A DNA stretch of 64,000 nt from Labrys okinawensis (GTDB taxonomy: Bacteria > Pseudomonadota > Alphaproteobacteria > Rhizobiales > Labraceae). The stretch covers positions 124,001-188,000 of the forward strand of contig NZ_PUEJ01000005.1 in assembly GCF_002982075.1 (NCBI RefSeq), read 5' to 3'. A program made the position numbers and the translations under genes. The notes under the pieces are model-generated. The model was not told the origin of the DNA and searched no databases. It worked only from the letters and a program-made list of their open reading frames with translations. Positions within the stretch are counted from its first letter, which is position 1. Each line of letters starts with the position of its first letter. This document shows, piece by piece, positions 18,030 through 27,652 of this stretch.

Positions 18030-18127
18030 GGAGCACAGCGCGTTCATGCGTGAACGCTTGTCTGCTCGAATTCGCTGTTTCGACGTCTTTGGTATTTGAC
18101 GCGACTTCCTCGCATCGCAAAACGCTA
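18030..18127. repeat. dispersed ~95-bp intergenic repeat, copy A
   Basis: This spacer between coxS and coxL matches two other intergenic stretches (28915-28996 and 42209-42307). Shared parts are GAGCA.AGCGCGTTC, TGAACGCTT.TCT, TTTCGA.G.GTCTTTG and ATCGCAAAACGCT. See the finding on this repeat family. Confidence 0.7.
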
Positions 18128-18262
18128 TGGGATTGGAATAATCCCCGGCAAACAAAGGCTTCGCCGAGAGAGTCGATGGAAAGATCGAAGTCCGGAGTGG
18201 CGGTCGCGGGTGCTCGTGAGCTGCCACGAACGGGTAGGGCGACACATTCCGGGAGAGAGCGG

Positions 18263-18757
<495 letters not shown>

Positions 18758-18769
18758 GGGGTCCTCCAA

Positions 18770-19171
18770 CCGGTTCGCGATCTGTCGTCCCCTCTGCGTT
18801 CGCCGCCATTCATTGGCGGTCTGAACGGGAGACTCTCATGCAGCAGATCGGAATAATTCCAGTCTGGACCCCCGTTTTTCGGTGGTCAAGTGACAAGCTT
18901 GAAAAGTTGAGGGTCGTTTTTGCGGGGTTTTTCGCGATTTTTGCGATTTTTCGAACAAAGCTGAAGAAGGAGCCTGCGACAAGTCAGCACGACCTTCGGG
19001 GTCTTGCGATGCAGCATGCAATGTTGTGCTGCACAGGGAACTATGCGGCAAAAGCACAACACCCATCCGCAAATGCCACGCCCTGTTTGGCGTTCGGCAG
19101 CACAATCATCTCGAAATTGTCGCAGAGTCTCACTATAAGCCCGGCAAGGATCCCCACGAGTCAGCTTAATT
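18770..19171. other. Intergenic region between coxS and the exoD-like gene
   Basis: About 400 bases between divergent genes, with AT-rich stretches around 18890-18970. The cox promoter should lie here. I see no credible gene and no promoter pair I would defend. Confidence 0.45.
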
Positions 19172-19774
19172 TTGGAACCGCGTAACCCCAGAACATCCGA
19201 ACTCCTTGCGGCGATTGCCTCGGCGGAAGGAGAGGAGCGCATTTATTTCGGCGACCTGACGGCCGCCATGCGCAACCGCGCCTTCGGTATCCTGTTCCTG
19301 CTGTTCGGCATACCCAACTGCCTGCCGATGCCGCCGGGCATCCCGGTGATCTGCGGCATCATCGTCGCCCTCATCGCGGCCCAGATGGTGATGGGGCGCG
19401 ATAATCTGTGGCTGCCGCAATTCCTGGCCAAGCGCAGCTTCGCCCGCAAGGATCTGCAGCGCATCGTCACCAAGGCGGAACCCTGGATCCAGTGGGTCGA
19501 GCGTTTCGCCAAGCCGCGCCTGCACCTGTTCGCGGATGCCCGTTCCCGGCGGATCGTGGGTATCGTCGCGCTCGTGCTGGGCCTGGCCCTGCTGCTGCCC
19601 ATCCCGATCATCGGCAACATCCCGCTCGGCATTCCCATCTGCATCCTTGGCCTCGGACTGGTCGAGCGCGACGGTGCCGTCATCCTGGCTGGCTATATCG
19701 CCACCAGCGTGGGTTTGTTGATCACGGCCGGGCTCGGCTATCTCATTTTCCAGGGCGCCCTGGCGATCTTCTGA
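19172..19774 (+). CDS. ExoD-like exopolysaccharide synthesis membrane protein
   Basis: A 200-residue membrane protein of the ExoD family (exopolysaccharide synthesis, ExoD). Conserved parts are GDLTAAMRNRAFGILFLLFGIPNCLPMPPG near residue 27 and the C-terminal hydrophobic block LLLPIPIIGNIPLGIPICILGLGLVERDG. ExoD was named from a Rhizobium mutant with altered exopolysaccharide and alkali sensitivity; its molecular role is not known. The TTG at 19172 is the only start that keeps the conserved N-terminal part in frame; no clear ribosome-binding site precedes it. Confidence 0.82.
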   Translation: MEPRNPRTSELLAAIASAEGEERIYFGDLTAAMRNRAFGILFLLFGIPNCLPMPPGIPVICGIIVALIAAQMVMGRDNLWLPQFLAKRSFARKDLQRIVTKAEPWIQWVERFAKPRLHLFADARSRRIVGIVALVLGLALLLPIPIIGNIPLGIPICILGLGLVERDGAVILAGYIATSVGLLITAGLGYLIFQGALAIF

Positions 19775-19804
19775 GGCGCGCGGCAGCGACAGTCCCTTCG
19801 ATGA

Positions 19805-20695
19805 TCAGGCGGCTGCCCGAGCCCGCCCCCTCGCTGCCTTGATGTCGCGAACCGGCGGCAGGCCGAACAATCGGCCATATTCGCGGGTGAATTGGGGAAC
19901 GCTCTCATAACCGACCGCGAACGCTGCCCCGCTCGCGCTCATGCCCTCGGCCTGCATCAGGCGCCTGGCCTCGATCAGGCGCAACTGCTTTTGGAATTGC
20001 AGGGGAGAGAGGGAGGTTATCGACCGGAAATGCTGGTGGAATGAAGAGACGCTCATGCCTGCAGCCGCGGCCAAGCGCCCGACCGGCAAGGGTTGCATGA
20101 ATTCGGCCCTCAATACCGCAACGGCTCGCGCGATGCGCTGCGCGTAGCCATCGGGCCAACCCAGCCGCCGGATTGCCGCCCCGTGACGGCCGGCCAGCAG
20201 CCAATAATGCATCTCACGCACGAGTTGGGCCTGCAGCACCTGCACCGAGGCCGGTCGATCGAGCAAATGCATCAGCCGCAATGCCACGTCGGCGACCTCG
20301 GCATCGGTTGGCTGGACACGCACCGGGGCGTGATCGGCTCCGCCAACGGCATTCATCTGTGCAGCCAGATCGGCGATCACGGCCGCGTCCAGCTCCAGCA
20401 CCAGCGACAGATAGGGCGCCGTGGTGCTGGCGCGGGTGATCTGGCTGACGGTCGGCACGTCCGCGGTGATCAGCAGGGAATCGCCAGCCGCGAAGTCGAA
20501 GGCCTGCATGCCCATGGTGACATGCTTGCTTCCCTGCAGCACCAAGCAGGCGAGGGGGCGGGAGATGGCGTGGACGAGGCCGCTGGGGGCAGTCGCCCGC
20601 ACAGTGGTAAGACCCGGAATCGGCGTGGCCGCGATACCGTTCGAACCGGCGTGGGCTTGGGCATGGCGGCGAATGGCTTCAAGCAGGGCGGTCAT
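19805..20695 (-). CDS. AraC-family transcriptional regulator
   Basis: A 296-residue regulator with an N-terminal AraC_N cupin-like domain (residues about 20-170) and a C-terminal double helix-turn-helix (about 195-285; LPVGRLAAAAGMSVSSFHQHFRS, then GYESVPQFTREYGRLFG). It is divergent from the SDR gene at 20828 with a 132-base gap, and AraC_N regulators commonly control such a neighbouring oxidoreductase gene, so that is the likely target. The inducer is unknown. Confidence 0.88.
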   Translation of the reverse strand: MTALLEAIRRHAQAHAGSNGIAATPIPGLTTVRATAPSGLVHAISRPLACLVLQGSKHVTMGMQAFDFAAGDSLLITADVPTVSQITRASTTAPYLSLVLELDAAVIADLAAQMNAVGGADHAPVRVQPTDAEVADVALRLMHLLDRPASVQVLQAQLVREMHYWLLAGRHGAAIRRLGWPDGYAQRIARAVAVLRAEFMQPLPVGRLAAAAGMSVSSFHQHFRSITSLSPLQFQKQLRLIEARRLMQAEGMSASGAAFAVGYESVPQFTREYGRLFGLPPVRDIKAARGRARAAA

Positions 20696-20827
20696 GGTGG
20701 CAGCCTACTCGCTTCATGCTCGTTTTGCATGTCTCTTGGAGGATTAGGCAAAGAACATCGAGATTCCGGCAACACCGAAAGGCTATTTCGCCCGATATCG
20801 AGGTGTCACACCAACGGAGTTTGCCCG

Positions 20828-21583
20828 ATGACCAGGATTTCACTCGTAACCGGGGCCAGTCGCGGTCTTGGCCGCAGCACGGCCCTCAATATTGCCCGCC
20901 TTGGCGGCGATGTCATCCTCACCTATCGCAGCCGGAGCGAGGATGCCGAGGCGGTCGTGGCCGAAATCGAGGCCATGGGCCGGAAGGCGGTCGCCTTTCA
21001 ACTCGATACAGGCGACGTCCGGGCCTTTGCCGCCTTCGCCGAAAGGGTGCGGGCAACGCTGCATGACACATGGTCACGGGAGACGTTCGATCATCTGGTG
21101 AACAATGCCGGTCATGGCGATTACGCTCTGATCGGCCAGACCACCGAGGCGCAGTTCGATGCCCTGGTCAATGTCCATTTCAAAGGTGTCTTCTTCCTCA
21201 CCCAGGCTCTGCTCCCCCTGCTGGCGGATGGCGGCCGTATCGTCAATCTATCCTCCGGCCTGACACGCGTGTCCTTTCCGGGCTATGCGGCCTATGCCGC
21301 GGCGAAGGGGGCCGTGGAGGTCCTGTCGACCTATCTGGCCAAGGAACTGGGTGAAAGGCGGATTGCCGTCAATACCGTGGCGCCGGGAGCGATCGAGACC
21401 GATTTCGGCGGTGGCGCCGTGCGCGACGATCCCAGCATCAACAAGCTCTTTGCGCAGATGACCGCCCTTGGGCGAGCCGGAGTGGCCGAGGATATCGGGC
21501 CGATGATCGCGAGCCTGTTGTCGGATGCCAATCGCTGGGTCAACGCCCAGCGGATCGAGGTCTCCGGCGGTCAGGCCATCTGA
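20828..21583 (+). CDS. SDR-family oxidoreductase
   Basis: A 251-residue short-chain dehydrogenase/reductase. It shows the NAD(P)-binding TGASRGLG near residue 8, NNAG, the catalytic Ser in NLSSGLT and the YAAAK (Tyr-x-x-x-Lys) pair, then PGAIETDFGG. The Arg-rich region after the first strand (TYRSRSED) suggests NADPH. The neighbouring divergent AraC gene likely controls it. The substrate is not evident. Confidence 0.9.
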   Translation: MTRISLVTGASRGLGRSTALNIARLGGDVILTYRSRSEDAEAVVAEIEAMGRKAVAFQLDTGDVRAFAAFAERVRATLHDTWSRETFDHLVNNAGHGDYALIGQTTEAQFDALVNVHFKGVFFLTQALLPLLADGGRIVNLSSGLTRVSFPGYAAYAAAKGAVEVLSTYLAKELGERRIAVNTVAPGAIETDFGGGAVRDDPSINKLFAQMTALGRAGVAEDIGPMIASLLSDANRWVNAQRIEVSGGQAI

Positions 21584-21588
21584 GCCGC

Positions 21589-22314
21589 TCAGCCGGCGAG
21601 ATAGATACCGTCGTCCAAGCTGATCCGCCCAGGCTGCTCGACGGTGCCGTAAATGCCGATCCGATTGTCGAACTGGCGCGCGACCGTCTTGATGATCGCG
21701 GGAGTGCGCTGGGCCGTCTGGGGATCGAGGGTGATCATCACGCAGCGGTCGATCGGCCGGTCGGCGCGCAGGAGGGCCTCCTGGTTGCCGATGGCGAGCC
21801 GCTTGCCGAGCCAATCCCGCTCCCAGATCTCGGCATCCACAGGCTCTATCACGAGATTGATGCGGAAGCGCCGCAGATCGATCCCGCCGCCATGGGCGTG
21901 CGCCAGGCGGCCAGCCGTCGTCGTGCTCACCAGCGAGACGACGGCGCTATCGAAATGGCCCCGGCCGAGCTGCATCACATGCACGGGCTCGCCGGCCGCC
22001 TCGCTCAATTCCCGGCATAAGGCGGGATCGTCAATGTCGTATTCGCCGCCTTTGGGCGAGACCACGGTGAGCGCTGAGGTTCTGGGATCCTCCGGCTTGA
22101 GATAGCGGGCGCGATAGAGCAGCAGATCCGGCAGATCCCGGCCTGTGAGATAGGGAAAGCGGCCGCGGTCCCGCGTTTTCACGAAGGCATATTGCCGGTC
22201 GCCGGCAAGGCCGTTCCAGCGCAGCTCCGCCGTGTCCAGGACATCGCTGCCCATGGATTTGACCGGAAAGCGCTGGACCCGGCGGATAACGCCGATCGAA
22301 CCGTCCTTGCCCAT
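21589..22314 (-). CDS. MOSC-domain protein
   Basis: A 241-residue MOSC protein with an N-terminal beta-barrel part (VQRFPVKSMGSDVLDTAELRWNGLAGDRQYAFV) and the MOSC core containing FRINLVIE, a GKRLAIG strand and the conserved Cys in RPIDRCVMITLDP. MOSC domains bind the sulfurated molybdenum cofactor or act as molybdenum-dependent reductases of N-hydroxylated compounds (as in YiiM/mARC). It lies five bases from the end of the convergent SDR gene. Its presence near a molybdenum hydroxylase cluster is suggestive, but it is not in that operon. Confidence 0.85.
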   Translation of the reverse strand: MGKDGSIGVIRRVQRFPVKSMGSDVLDTAELRWNGLAGDRQYAFVKTRDRGRFPYLTGRDLPDLLLYRARYLKPEDPRTSALTVVSPKGGEYDIDDPALCRELSEAAGEPVHVMQLGRGHFDSAVVSLVSTTTAGRLAHAHGGGIDLRRFRINLVIEPVDAEIWERDWLGKRLAIGNQEALLRADRPIDRCVMITLDPQTAQRTPAIIKTVARQFDNRIGIYGTVEQPGRISLDDGIYLAG

Positions 22315-22344
22315 GCCTGCTCGCCCATGCGGGAGTGAAGGAAA

Positions 22345-22749
22345 TCAGTGAATGGAGAGGCCGTGCGAGTCCCATTGGTCGCGCGGCACGGCTTCGCCGA
22401 CCCTGTACTCCAGCGAGATCACCTTCATGCGGTCGGGTGTCGCCTCGCAGGTAAAGGAATACTGGTACCAGATTCCGCCGCTGCGGAAGGCACCGCCGTC
22501 GCCCTCAAGCGTGTCCCCCGACACATGAGGATCGCCCAGCGCATAGGCGATCACACTGTCGGGCTTGTAGGGGCGGGATTCGTGACGCAGCCTTTCCATC
22601 AGCTCAATGTCGCAGGCTTGCTGAAACCGATCGGCTGGGGCCAGCTTGGCGAGGCCGGCTTCGGTCCGGCTGGACTTGCTGTTCTGGCGGGCTAAGGCGG
22701 GTGTCAGGGCAAGGGCGATCAGGGCGATCGAAAGCAACGTCGATTTCAT
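22345..22749 (-). CDS. DUF930-family secreted protein
   Basis: A 134-residue exported protein: residues 1-20 form a signal peptide (ending ALA), followed by a domain with LAPADRFQQACDIELMERL, the hallmark start of DUF930, and the Cys in YQYSFTCEATPDRM that could pair with the first. The family is known from Hyphomicrobiales and has no assigned function. It lies 30 bases upstream of the MOSC gene on the same strand and may share a transcript. Confidence 0.75.
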   Translation of the reverse strand: MKSTLLSIALIALALTPALARQNSKSSRTEAGLAKLAPADRFQQACDIELMERLRHESRPYKPDSVIAYALGDPHVSGDTLEGDGGAFRSGGIWYQYSFTCEATPDRMKVISLEYRVGEAVPRDQWDSHGLSIH

Positions 22750-23109
22750 TCATCCAGTCCAGGCAGTACGGACGCGTGCCGGATCGCTGGACGGCCGGCA
22801 CGAGCCCGTTATTGGCCATGATTCCCACCATGCACCGCACGATCGGCGAAAGGCCCGGTACGCGCGGCGGTTGGAAATGAGGGACCCGAACCACAGGCGT
22901 TCAACAATCCCGCTTTTGCTCCGGGCGACCAGCCACGATGGCCGATGCGGTCATCTCCATAGCGAGTGGGACCGGCTCGGCACGCCAGGGGAGGCGATGT
23001 CAACCCCATGGGCGCCCCGAGCCGATTCAGGGAGCGCAACCTAACGCTTCATCCGCGCCTTGTCGATCCGTGGCTGACGCGCAAACCGAAAGGGGGATGC
23101 GGCTAAATT
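22750..23109. other. Intergenic region, no gene seen
   Basis: A 360-base GC-rich gap between the DUF930 and DoxX genes, both on the minus strand. Several open frames cross it but none resembles a known protein or has a convincing ribosome-binding site. The promoter of the DUF930/MOSC pair should lie in its left part. Confidence 0.4.
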
Positions 23110-23517
23110 CTACCTCTTGCGCGCCGCGTCCACGCTGATCGATCCTGGTCCCGCGAAGACGAAATAGAGGAAGAGGAAGCAGTAGAGGATGGCGGCGTCG
23201 CCGCCGTTCAGGGCCGGGAAGAAGGATTTCGGCGCGTGGAACATGAAATAGGCCACCGCCATCTGTCCGGAAAGGATGAAGGCGACGGGGCGGGTAAACA
23301 GGCCGATCACGATCAGCAGGCCGCCAAAGGCCTCCAGTATGCCACCGAACCACATCAGGCCGAAGAGCGGGATCTCTCGATCGGGCGGGAGTGCCGGGAA
23401 GCCGAACAGCTTCTGGGTGCCGTGCGCCAGGAAGATCAGGCCGGCGACGATGCGCACGATGGAAAGAATGGTCGGCGCATAGGCCTGAAGGGTCGATTGC
23501 GTCGAGGATTGCGACAT
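23110..23517 (-). CDS. DoxX-family membrane protein
   Basis: A 135-residue protein with four predicted membrane segments and the DoxX motifs RIVAGLIFLAHGTQKLFGFP and GGLLIVIGLFTRPVAFILSGQMAVAYF. DoxX-like proteins in bacteria are small membrane proteins of uncertain, often redox- or stress-linked function. It stands alone between unlike neighbours. Confidence 0.85.
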   Translation of the reverse strand: MSQSSTQSTLQAYAPTILSIVRIVAGLIFLAHGTQKLFGFPALPPDREIPLFGLMWFGGILEAFGGLLIVIGLFTRPVAFILSGQMAVAYFMFHAPKSFFPALNGGDAAILYCFLFLYFVFAGPGSISVDAARKR

Positions 23518-23702
23518 GCTGCTCCGTCCGTGGTCGCTGAAGGGAACGCAGCCTTAGGTTATCAGCGCGCCTCTTTCCAGTCCGCGCGGCAGGCTCCGCG
23601 ATCACGAACCATCACGTTCTTGTTTAACCTCGTTCCAGACTTGACTGATTTCCAAAGTGTTACGCAGCCGGACCGTGGTGCGCCGCGCGCCTGGGCGGCT
23701 GT

Positions 23703-24470
23703 TCAGGGCGTGTCGAGGACGCCCGTCTTGCCGATGATATAGGGCGGCCGGGGAATGGCGATATGAGCGGCCCGCAAGGCCGCCGACCAGCGTTCGCGCA
23801 AATCGTGGAAATAGGGCTCGCCCGGCTCGATGCGGTGGCTGATCTCGGATTTGAGGGCGTCGCGCCGAACGGTGAGGATGTCGATCGGCATCCCGACCCC
23901 GAGATTGGAACGCATGGTGGAATCCATCGAGATCAGGCCGACCTTGAGGGCGTCCGGCATTTCCGTCTCATAGTTCACGGCGCGGTCGAGGATGGGCTTG
24001 CCATATTTGTGCTCGCCGATCTGCAGATAGGGCGTATCGGCCGTCACCTCGATGAAATTGCCGGCCGAATAGATCATGAAGAGCCGCATCTTGCCGCCCT
24101 TGATCTGCCCGCCGAACAGAAAGGCCACGTCGAAGCGGCTGTTGTGCTCCTCCAGACTGCGGCCATCGGTGGCGTAGACCTGGCGGATGGCCCGGCCGAT
24201 CAACTGAGCGGCCTTGAACATGCTGGGCATGCTCATCAGCGTGTCGACGGCGCCGGTATCGGAATTTTCGAGGCCCTCCTGGATGTGGTCCAGCACAGCC
24301 TGGCTGACGGAGAGGTTACCCGAGGTACACACCGCCAGCACGCGCTCTCCCGGCTCCTCGAACACATGCAGCTTGCGGAATGTCGCGATGTTGTCGATGC
24401 CGGCGTTGGTGCGCGTATCCGCGATCATCACCAGGCCCTCGCGAACCGAAATCCCGACGCAATAGGTCAT
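23703..24470 (-). CDS. Anbu / proteasome-type peptidase (BPH, ancestral beta subunit)
   Basis: A 255-residue Ntn-hydrolase of the Anbu type. After removal of Met1 the first residue is Thr, expected to be the nucleophile; MIADTRTNAG and FRKLHVFE supply the usual Asp and Lys neighbours. Anbu assembles into open helical rings, and its substrates are unknown. The ATG at 24470 is preceded by GGAG. Across bacteria the gene is normally clustered with alpha-E, circularly permuted ATP-grasp and transglutaminase-like genes; here those three lie 10 kb away (34969-38232). Confidence 0.88.
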   Translation of the reverse strand: MTYCVGISVREGLVMIADTRTNAGIDNIATFRKLHVFEEPGERVLAVCTSGNLSVSQAVLDHIQEGLENSDTGAVDTLMSMPSMFKAAQLIGRAIRQVYATDGRSLEEHNSRFDVAFLFGGQIKGGKMRLFMIYSAGNFIEVTADTPYLQIGEHKYGKPILDRAVNYETEMPDALKVGLISMDSTMRSNLGVGMPIDILTVRRDALKSEISHRIEPGEPYFHDLRERWSAALRAAHIAIPRPPYIIGKTGVLDTP

Positions 24471-24650
24471 CGACTGAACTCCCAAGCCGCCTGCCGGCGG
24501 CGCCCCAGCACGAACCCGATCGCCGGGCCGCAGCGATCTTCCCATAGAGCAAGATTCGTTTGCCGCCTACGGGCACCGCCCCGATCGGGACAGCGGCAAA
24601 TGGCGGCAGGGGAGCGGGCCGCCGTCGCTTGTCCCTATAGGGCCGCTGTT

Positions 24651-24723
24651 GTCATTGCGAGCGAAGCGAAGCAATCCAGTCTTGCCCCGATACACGGAAC
24701 TGGATTGCTTCGCTCGCAATGAC
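24651..24723. repeat. inverted repeat between Anbu and ABC permease genes
   Basis: GTCATTGCGAGCGAAGCGAA begins the left arm at 24651 and GCTTCGCTCGCAATGAC ends the right arm at 24723; the arms also share CAATCCAGT/ACTGGATTG. This is a copy of a widely dispersed bacterial repeat family and could form a strong hairpin at the end of the ABC transporter transcript. Confidence 0.8.
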
Positions 24724-24730
24724 GACAGGC

Positions 24731-25543
24731 TTAATGCTTCGGCGCCGAGCGCAGGCTCGAATAGAGCATTCGGATAACCAGCACCAGCGTGGTCAGCACG
24801 ATCAGGATGACGGAGATCGAAGCGATCGCCGGATCGATGTTGTCGCGCACGCCGCTCCACATCAGCCGCGGCAGGGTGATGGCGTTCACGCTGGTGATGA
24901 AGAGGGTGACGCCGATCTCCTCCCAGGACAGCACGAAGGACAGCATCGCCGCTGTCAGCAGGCCGAACTTGATGTTGGGCAGGATGATCCTGGTGGCGCG
25001 CTGCCAGACGCTGGCGCCCATGCCGCGGGCGGCGAGATCGATGCGCCGGTCGACCTGGCTGAGCGAGACCATGATCAGCACTACGCAGAAGGGGACGATC
25101 ATCACCACATGGGCGAGCACCACGCCGAGCCAGGTATCGAAGCCGATGATGGCGCTGACCTGGGACAGGCTGGTGAGCAGAAAGTAGAGCGTCATTGCCG
25201 AGACGACCGGCGGCACGATCATCGGCAGCAGCACGAAGCCGACAAGGGCCGCGCTGAAGCGGGGGCGGAACATCCAGATGCCAACGCAGAACAAGGTCGC
25301 CAGCGTGGTGGCGAGCACGCTCGAGACAACGCCGATGCGAATGCTGAGCAGGATGGAGTTGGCCCAGTCCGGGTTGGTGAACAGGGTCCGATAGTGGGTC
25401 AGGGCATAGTTGCCGTTGGGCATCGACAGATAGCGCGCCGCGGTGAACGAGACCGGCACCACGGCCAGCAGCGGCAGCAGCAGGAAGACGGCGACGAGGG
25501 CGGCGACGGTGAGCGCGATAAGGCCGGGGCGATGCGAGGTCAT
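24731..25543 (-). CDS. ABC transporter permease, polyamine type (PotC-like)
   Basis: A 270-residue inner-membrane permease with six likely membrane segments. The cytoplasmic EAA loop reads DLAARGMGASVWQRATRIILPNIKFG, typical of the spermidine/putrescine (PotC) and related family. It pairs with the permease encoded just upstream; the two genes overlap by four bases. The ATG at 25543 gives the normal family length. Confidence 0.9.
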   Translation of the reverse strand: MTSHRPGLIALTVAALVAVFLLLPLLAVVPVSFTAARYLSMPNGNYALTHYRTLFTNPDWANSILLSIRIGVVSSVLATTLATLFCVGIWMFRPRFSAALVGFVLLPMIVPPVVSAMTLYFLLTSLSQVSAIIGFDTWLGVVLAHVVMIVPFCVVLIMVSLSQVDRRIDLAARGMGASVWQRATRIILPNIKFGLLTAAMLSFVLSWEEIGVTLFITSVNAITLPRLMWSGVRDNIDPAIASISVILIVLTTLVLVIRMLYSSLRSAPKH

Positions 25544-26379
25544 TTGGACACTCCCGTATCGCCGAGACGGGCATAGCGGAACAGCAGGCCCATCAGCACT
25601 GCCACGATCACCACCAGCGTCACGCTGATCGCTGCCCCCAGGCCCCAATCCGGGCTCTGGAACATGCGCAGATAGATGAGCTCGGCCACCATCACGCTGC
25701 GGCCGCCGCCGAGAATGGCAGGCGTGACGAAGAAGCCGAGGGCGAACACGAAGACGATGAGCGTAGCCCCGATGATGCCGGAAAAGGTCATCGGCACGAA
25801 GACCGACCAGAAGATGCGCAGCGGGCCGGCCCCCATGCCGCGCGCCGCGAGGAAGACGCGCTCATCCAGGCTGCGCATGGCCGAGGCCAGCGGAAACACG
25901 GCGAAGGGAATGAGAAAATGCGTCATGCCGACGATGACGCCGAACTCGTTGCGCACCAGCGTCAGCGGCTGGGAAATGAAGCCAAGGCTCTGCAGCCAGC
26001 TGTTGACGAGACCCCGGTTGGACAGCAAAGCGAGCCAGCCGAAAGCACGGGTCAGCACGGAGATCCAGAAGGGGATGAGGATGCATAATTCCGCCAGGCG
26101 CTGCTGCAGCGGCGTGCCGCGCACCCAGACATAGGCGATCATATAGGCGGCGATGACGGTGAGCACCGTCACCATGGCGCAGATGCGGAAGGTGCGCAGG
26201 AAGACCGAGAGCACCAGGGGATCGCCGGCAAGCCTTTGATACTGTGTCAGTCCTGGTTCGGGCAGGGTGATGCTCCACTGGGCCACCCCCAGGAAGGGAA
26301 TGAGATAGACCAGCGTCAGGAATGCCAGCAATGGCCCCGCCAGAACCAGGAATGAAAGCGAAGACAAGGGCTTGTGCAT
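25540..26379 (-). CDS. ABC transporter permease, polyamine type (PotB-like)
   Basis: A 279-residue permease with an EAA loop at FLAARGMGAGPLRIFWSVFVPMTFSG and six likely membrane segments. It forms the channel with the PotC-like partner. A strong hairpin (26401-26427) separates it from the preceding binding-protein gene, which may lower its expression relative to that of the binding protein. Confidence 0.9.
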   Translation of the reverse strand: MHKPLSSLSFLVLAGPLLAFLTLVYLIPFLGVAQWSITLPEPGLTQYQRLAGDPLVLSVFLRTFRICAMVTVLTVIAAYMIAYVWVRGTPLQQRLAELCILIPFWISVLTRAFGWLALLSNRGLVNSWLQSLGFISQPLTLVRNEFGVIVGMTHFLIPFAVFPLASAMRSLDERVFLAARGMGAGPLRIFWSVFVPMTFSGIIGATLIVFVFALGFFVTPAILGGGRSVMVAELIYLRMFQSPDWGLGAAISVTLVVIVAVLMGLLFRYARLGDTGVSK

Positions 26380-26400
26380 GAAGGCTCTCGCATCTCTTCA

Positions 26401-26427
26401 CTGCCCGGGCTTAGGGGGCCCGGGCAG
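26401..26427 (-). promoter_or_regulatory. Hairpin between binding-protein and permease genes
   Basis: CTGCCCGGGC (26401-26410) and GCCCGGGCAG (26418-26427) form a 10-base perfect stem with no T-run after it. In binding-protein operons such hairpins commonly protect the upstream message and reduce downstream output. Confidence 0.6.
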
Positions 26428-26437
26428 CGGATGAAGG

Positions 26438-27553
26438 TCAGGCCGAGATGATCTTGGTATAGGCGTCCAGCGCCGCGCCGTAGTTTTCGGCATACCAGTT
26501 CATGTCGAGCGCCACCTGCTTGGCCATGTTGGCCGGATCGACGGGGTTGAGGCGCTTCTGGTCGGCAGGGATGAGAGCGTCGGTCGCCGGATTGGCGGGG
26601 CCCTGTCCGAGCATGTCGAACATCACCAGCTGCTTCTTGGGATCCTGTGCGCTGGCGATGAACTTCATCGCATTGTCCCTGCCGCCGGGATTGTTCTTGA
26701 TCACCGCCATGGCGCCGGGCGAGATCAGGCCCTGGTCCCAGATGAACTTGATCTGCCCGCCCGAATCCTTCTCCAGCACCGAGGCACGAGTGGACCAGAT
26801 CAGCGCCATCGAGGCATCGCCATTCAGCAGCACCTGCTGACTTTCGGCACCGCCACCCCAATAGGACACCACATTGTCCTTGAAGGCGGCGAGCTTGTCG
26901 TGAGCGCGCTTGAGATCGAGCGGATAGAGTTTTTCCGGCGCCACGCCATCGCCGAGCAGCAGGGCCTCCCACATGCCGGCACCCCATTTGTAGAGCGACC
27001 GCTTGCCCGGGAATTTCTCCACATTGAAGAAATCGGCCATGCCGGTCGGCGGCTTGTCGCCGAATTTGGAGGCGTCATAGGCAATGACATAGGAGAAGAA
27101 ATAGGTCGAAGAGGCATGTTCCCAGCCAAAGCCCGGCCGGAACTTCGACTTGTCGACCACCTTGTAGTCGATGGGTTCGAGCATGCCCTGCTTGCCCAGG
27201 GAAATGGCGGAGAACGGGTCGGCGTCCACGATGTCCCAGGTCGGCTTGCCGCTCTTGAACTGGGCGGTGATGCCGCCTTCGGTCGGGCCAGTGCCGTCTT
27301 CCTTCACGGTGATGCCGGTTTCCTGCTGGAAGGGCTGGCCATAGGCGGCGTCATAGGCCTTGATGGCGTCGCCGCCCCAGTTGACGAGGACGAGCTGGCC
27401 GCCATCGGCGCGTGCCGGGCCGGTGCGCAGGGCGAAGGGAGCGCCGGCGAGCACCATGGCGGCGAGCTGGGCGAAGCGCCGGCGGCTGATCTGGCCGGCT
27501 TCGACCTTCGAGGCGAGGATTTCGAGACAGTCTTTCTGGAAGGCTTCGTTCAT
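26438..27553 (-). CDS. ABC transporter substrate-binding protein, polyamine type (PotD-like)
   Basis: A 371-residue extracellular binding protein. The N-terminus carries a twin-arginine-type signal, SRRRFAQLAAMVLAG at about residues 23-37 followed by a GPARA cleavage region, so export is probably by Tat. The mature part starts LVLVNWGGDAIKAYDAAYGQPF, typical of the PotD/AfuA-like SBP_bac_8 group. It would capture the imported compound; the adjoining hydrolase genes suggest a guanidino or amide compound rather than a plain polyamine. Confidence 0.87.
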   Translation of the reverse strand: MNEAFQKDCLEILASKVEAGQISRRRFAQLAAMVLAGAPFALRTGPARADGGQLVLVNWGGDAIKAYDAAYGQPFQQETGITVKEDGTGPTEGGITAQFKSGKPTWDIVDADPFSAISLGKQGMLEPIDYKVVDKSKFRPGFGWEHASSTYFFSYVIAYDASKFGDKPPTGMADFFNVEKFPGKRSLYKWGAGMWEALLLGDGVAPEKLYPLDLKRAHDKLAAFKDNVVSYWGGGAESQQVLLNGDASMALIWSTRASVLEKDSGGQIKFIWDQGLISPGAMAVIKNNPGGRDNAMKFIASAQDPKKQLVMFDMLGQGPANPATDALIPADQKRLNPVDPANMAKQVALDMNWYAENYGAALDAYTKIISA

Positions 27554-27652
27554 GGCCGATGTTCCCCTGTGGGTATGCGAAGGCGGATGGTGAGAGTTGT
27601 GTTATAATTATTTGTTTTTGCGATATTTTAATTGCAGGAAGAGGCCGTTGTT

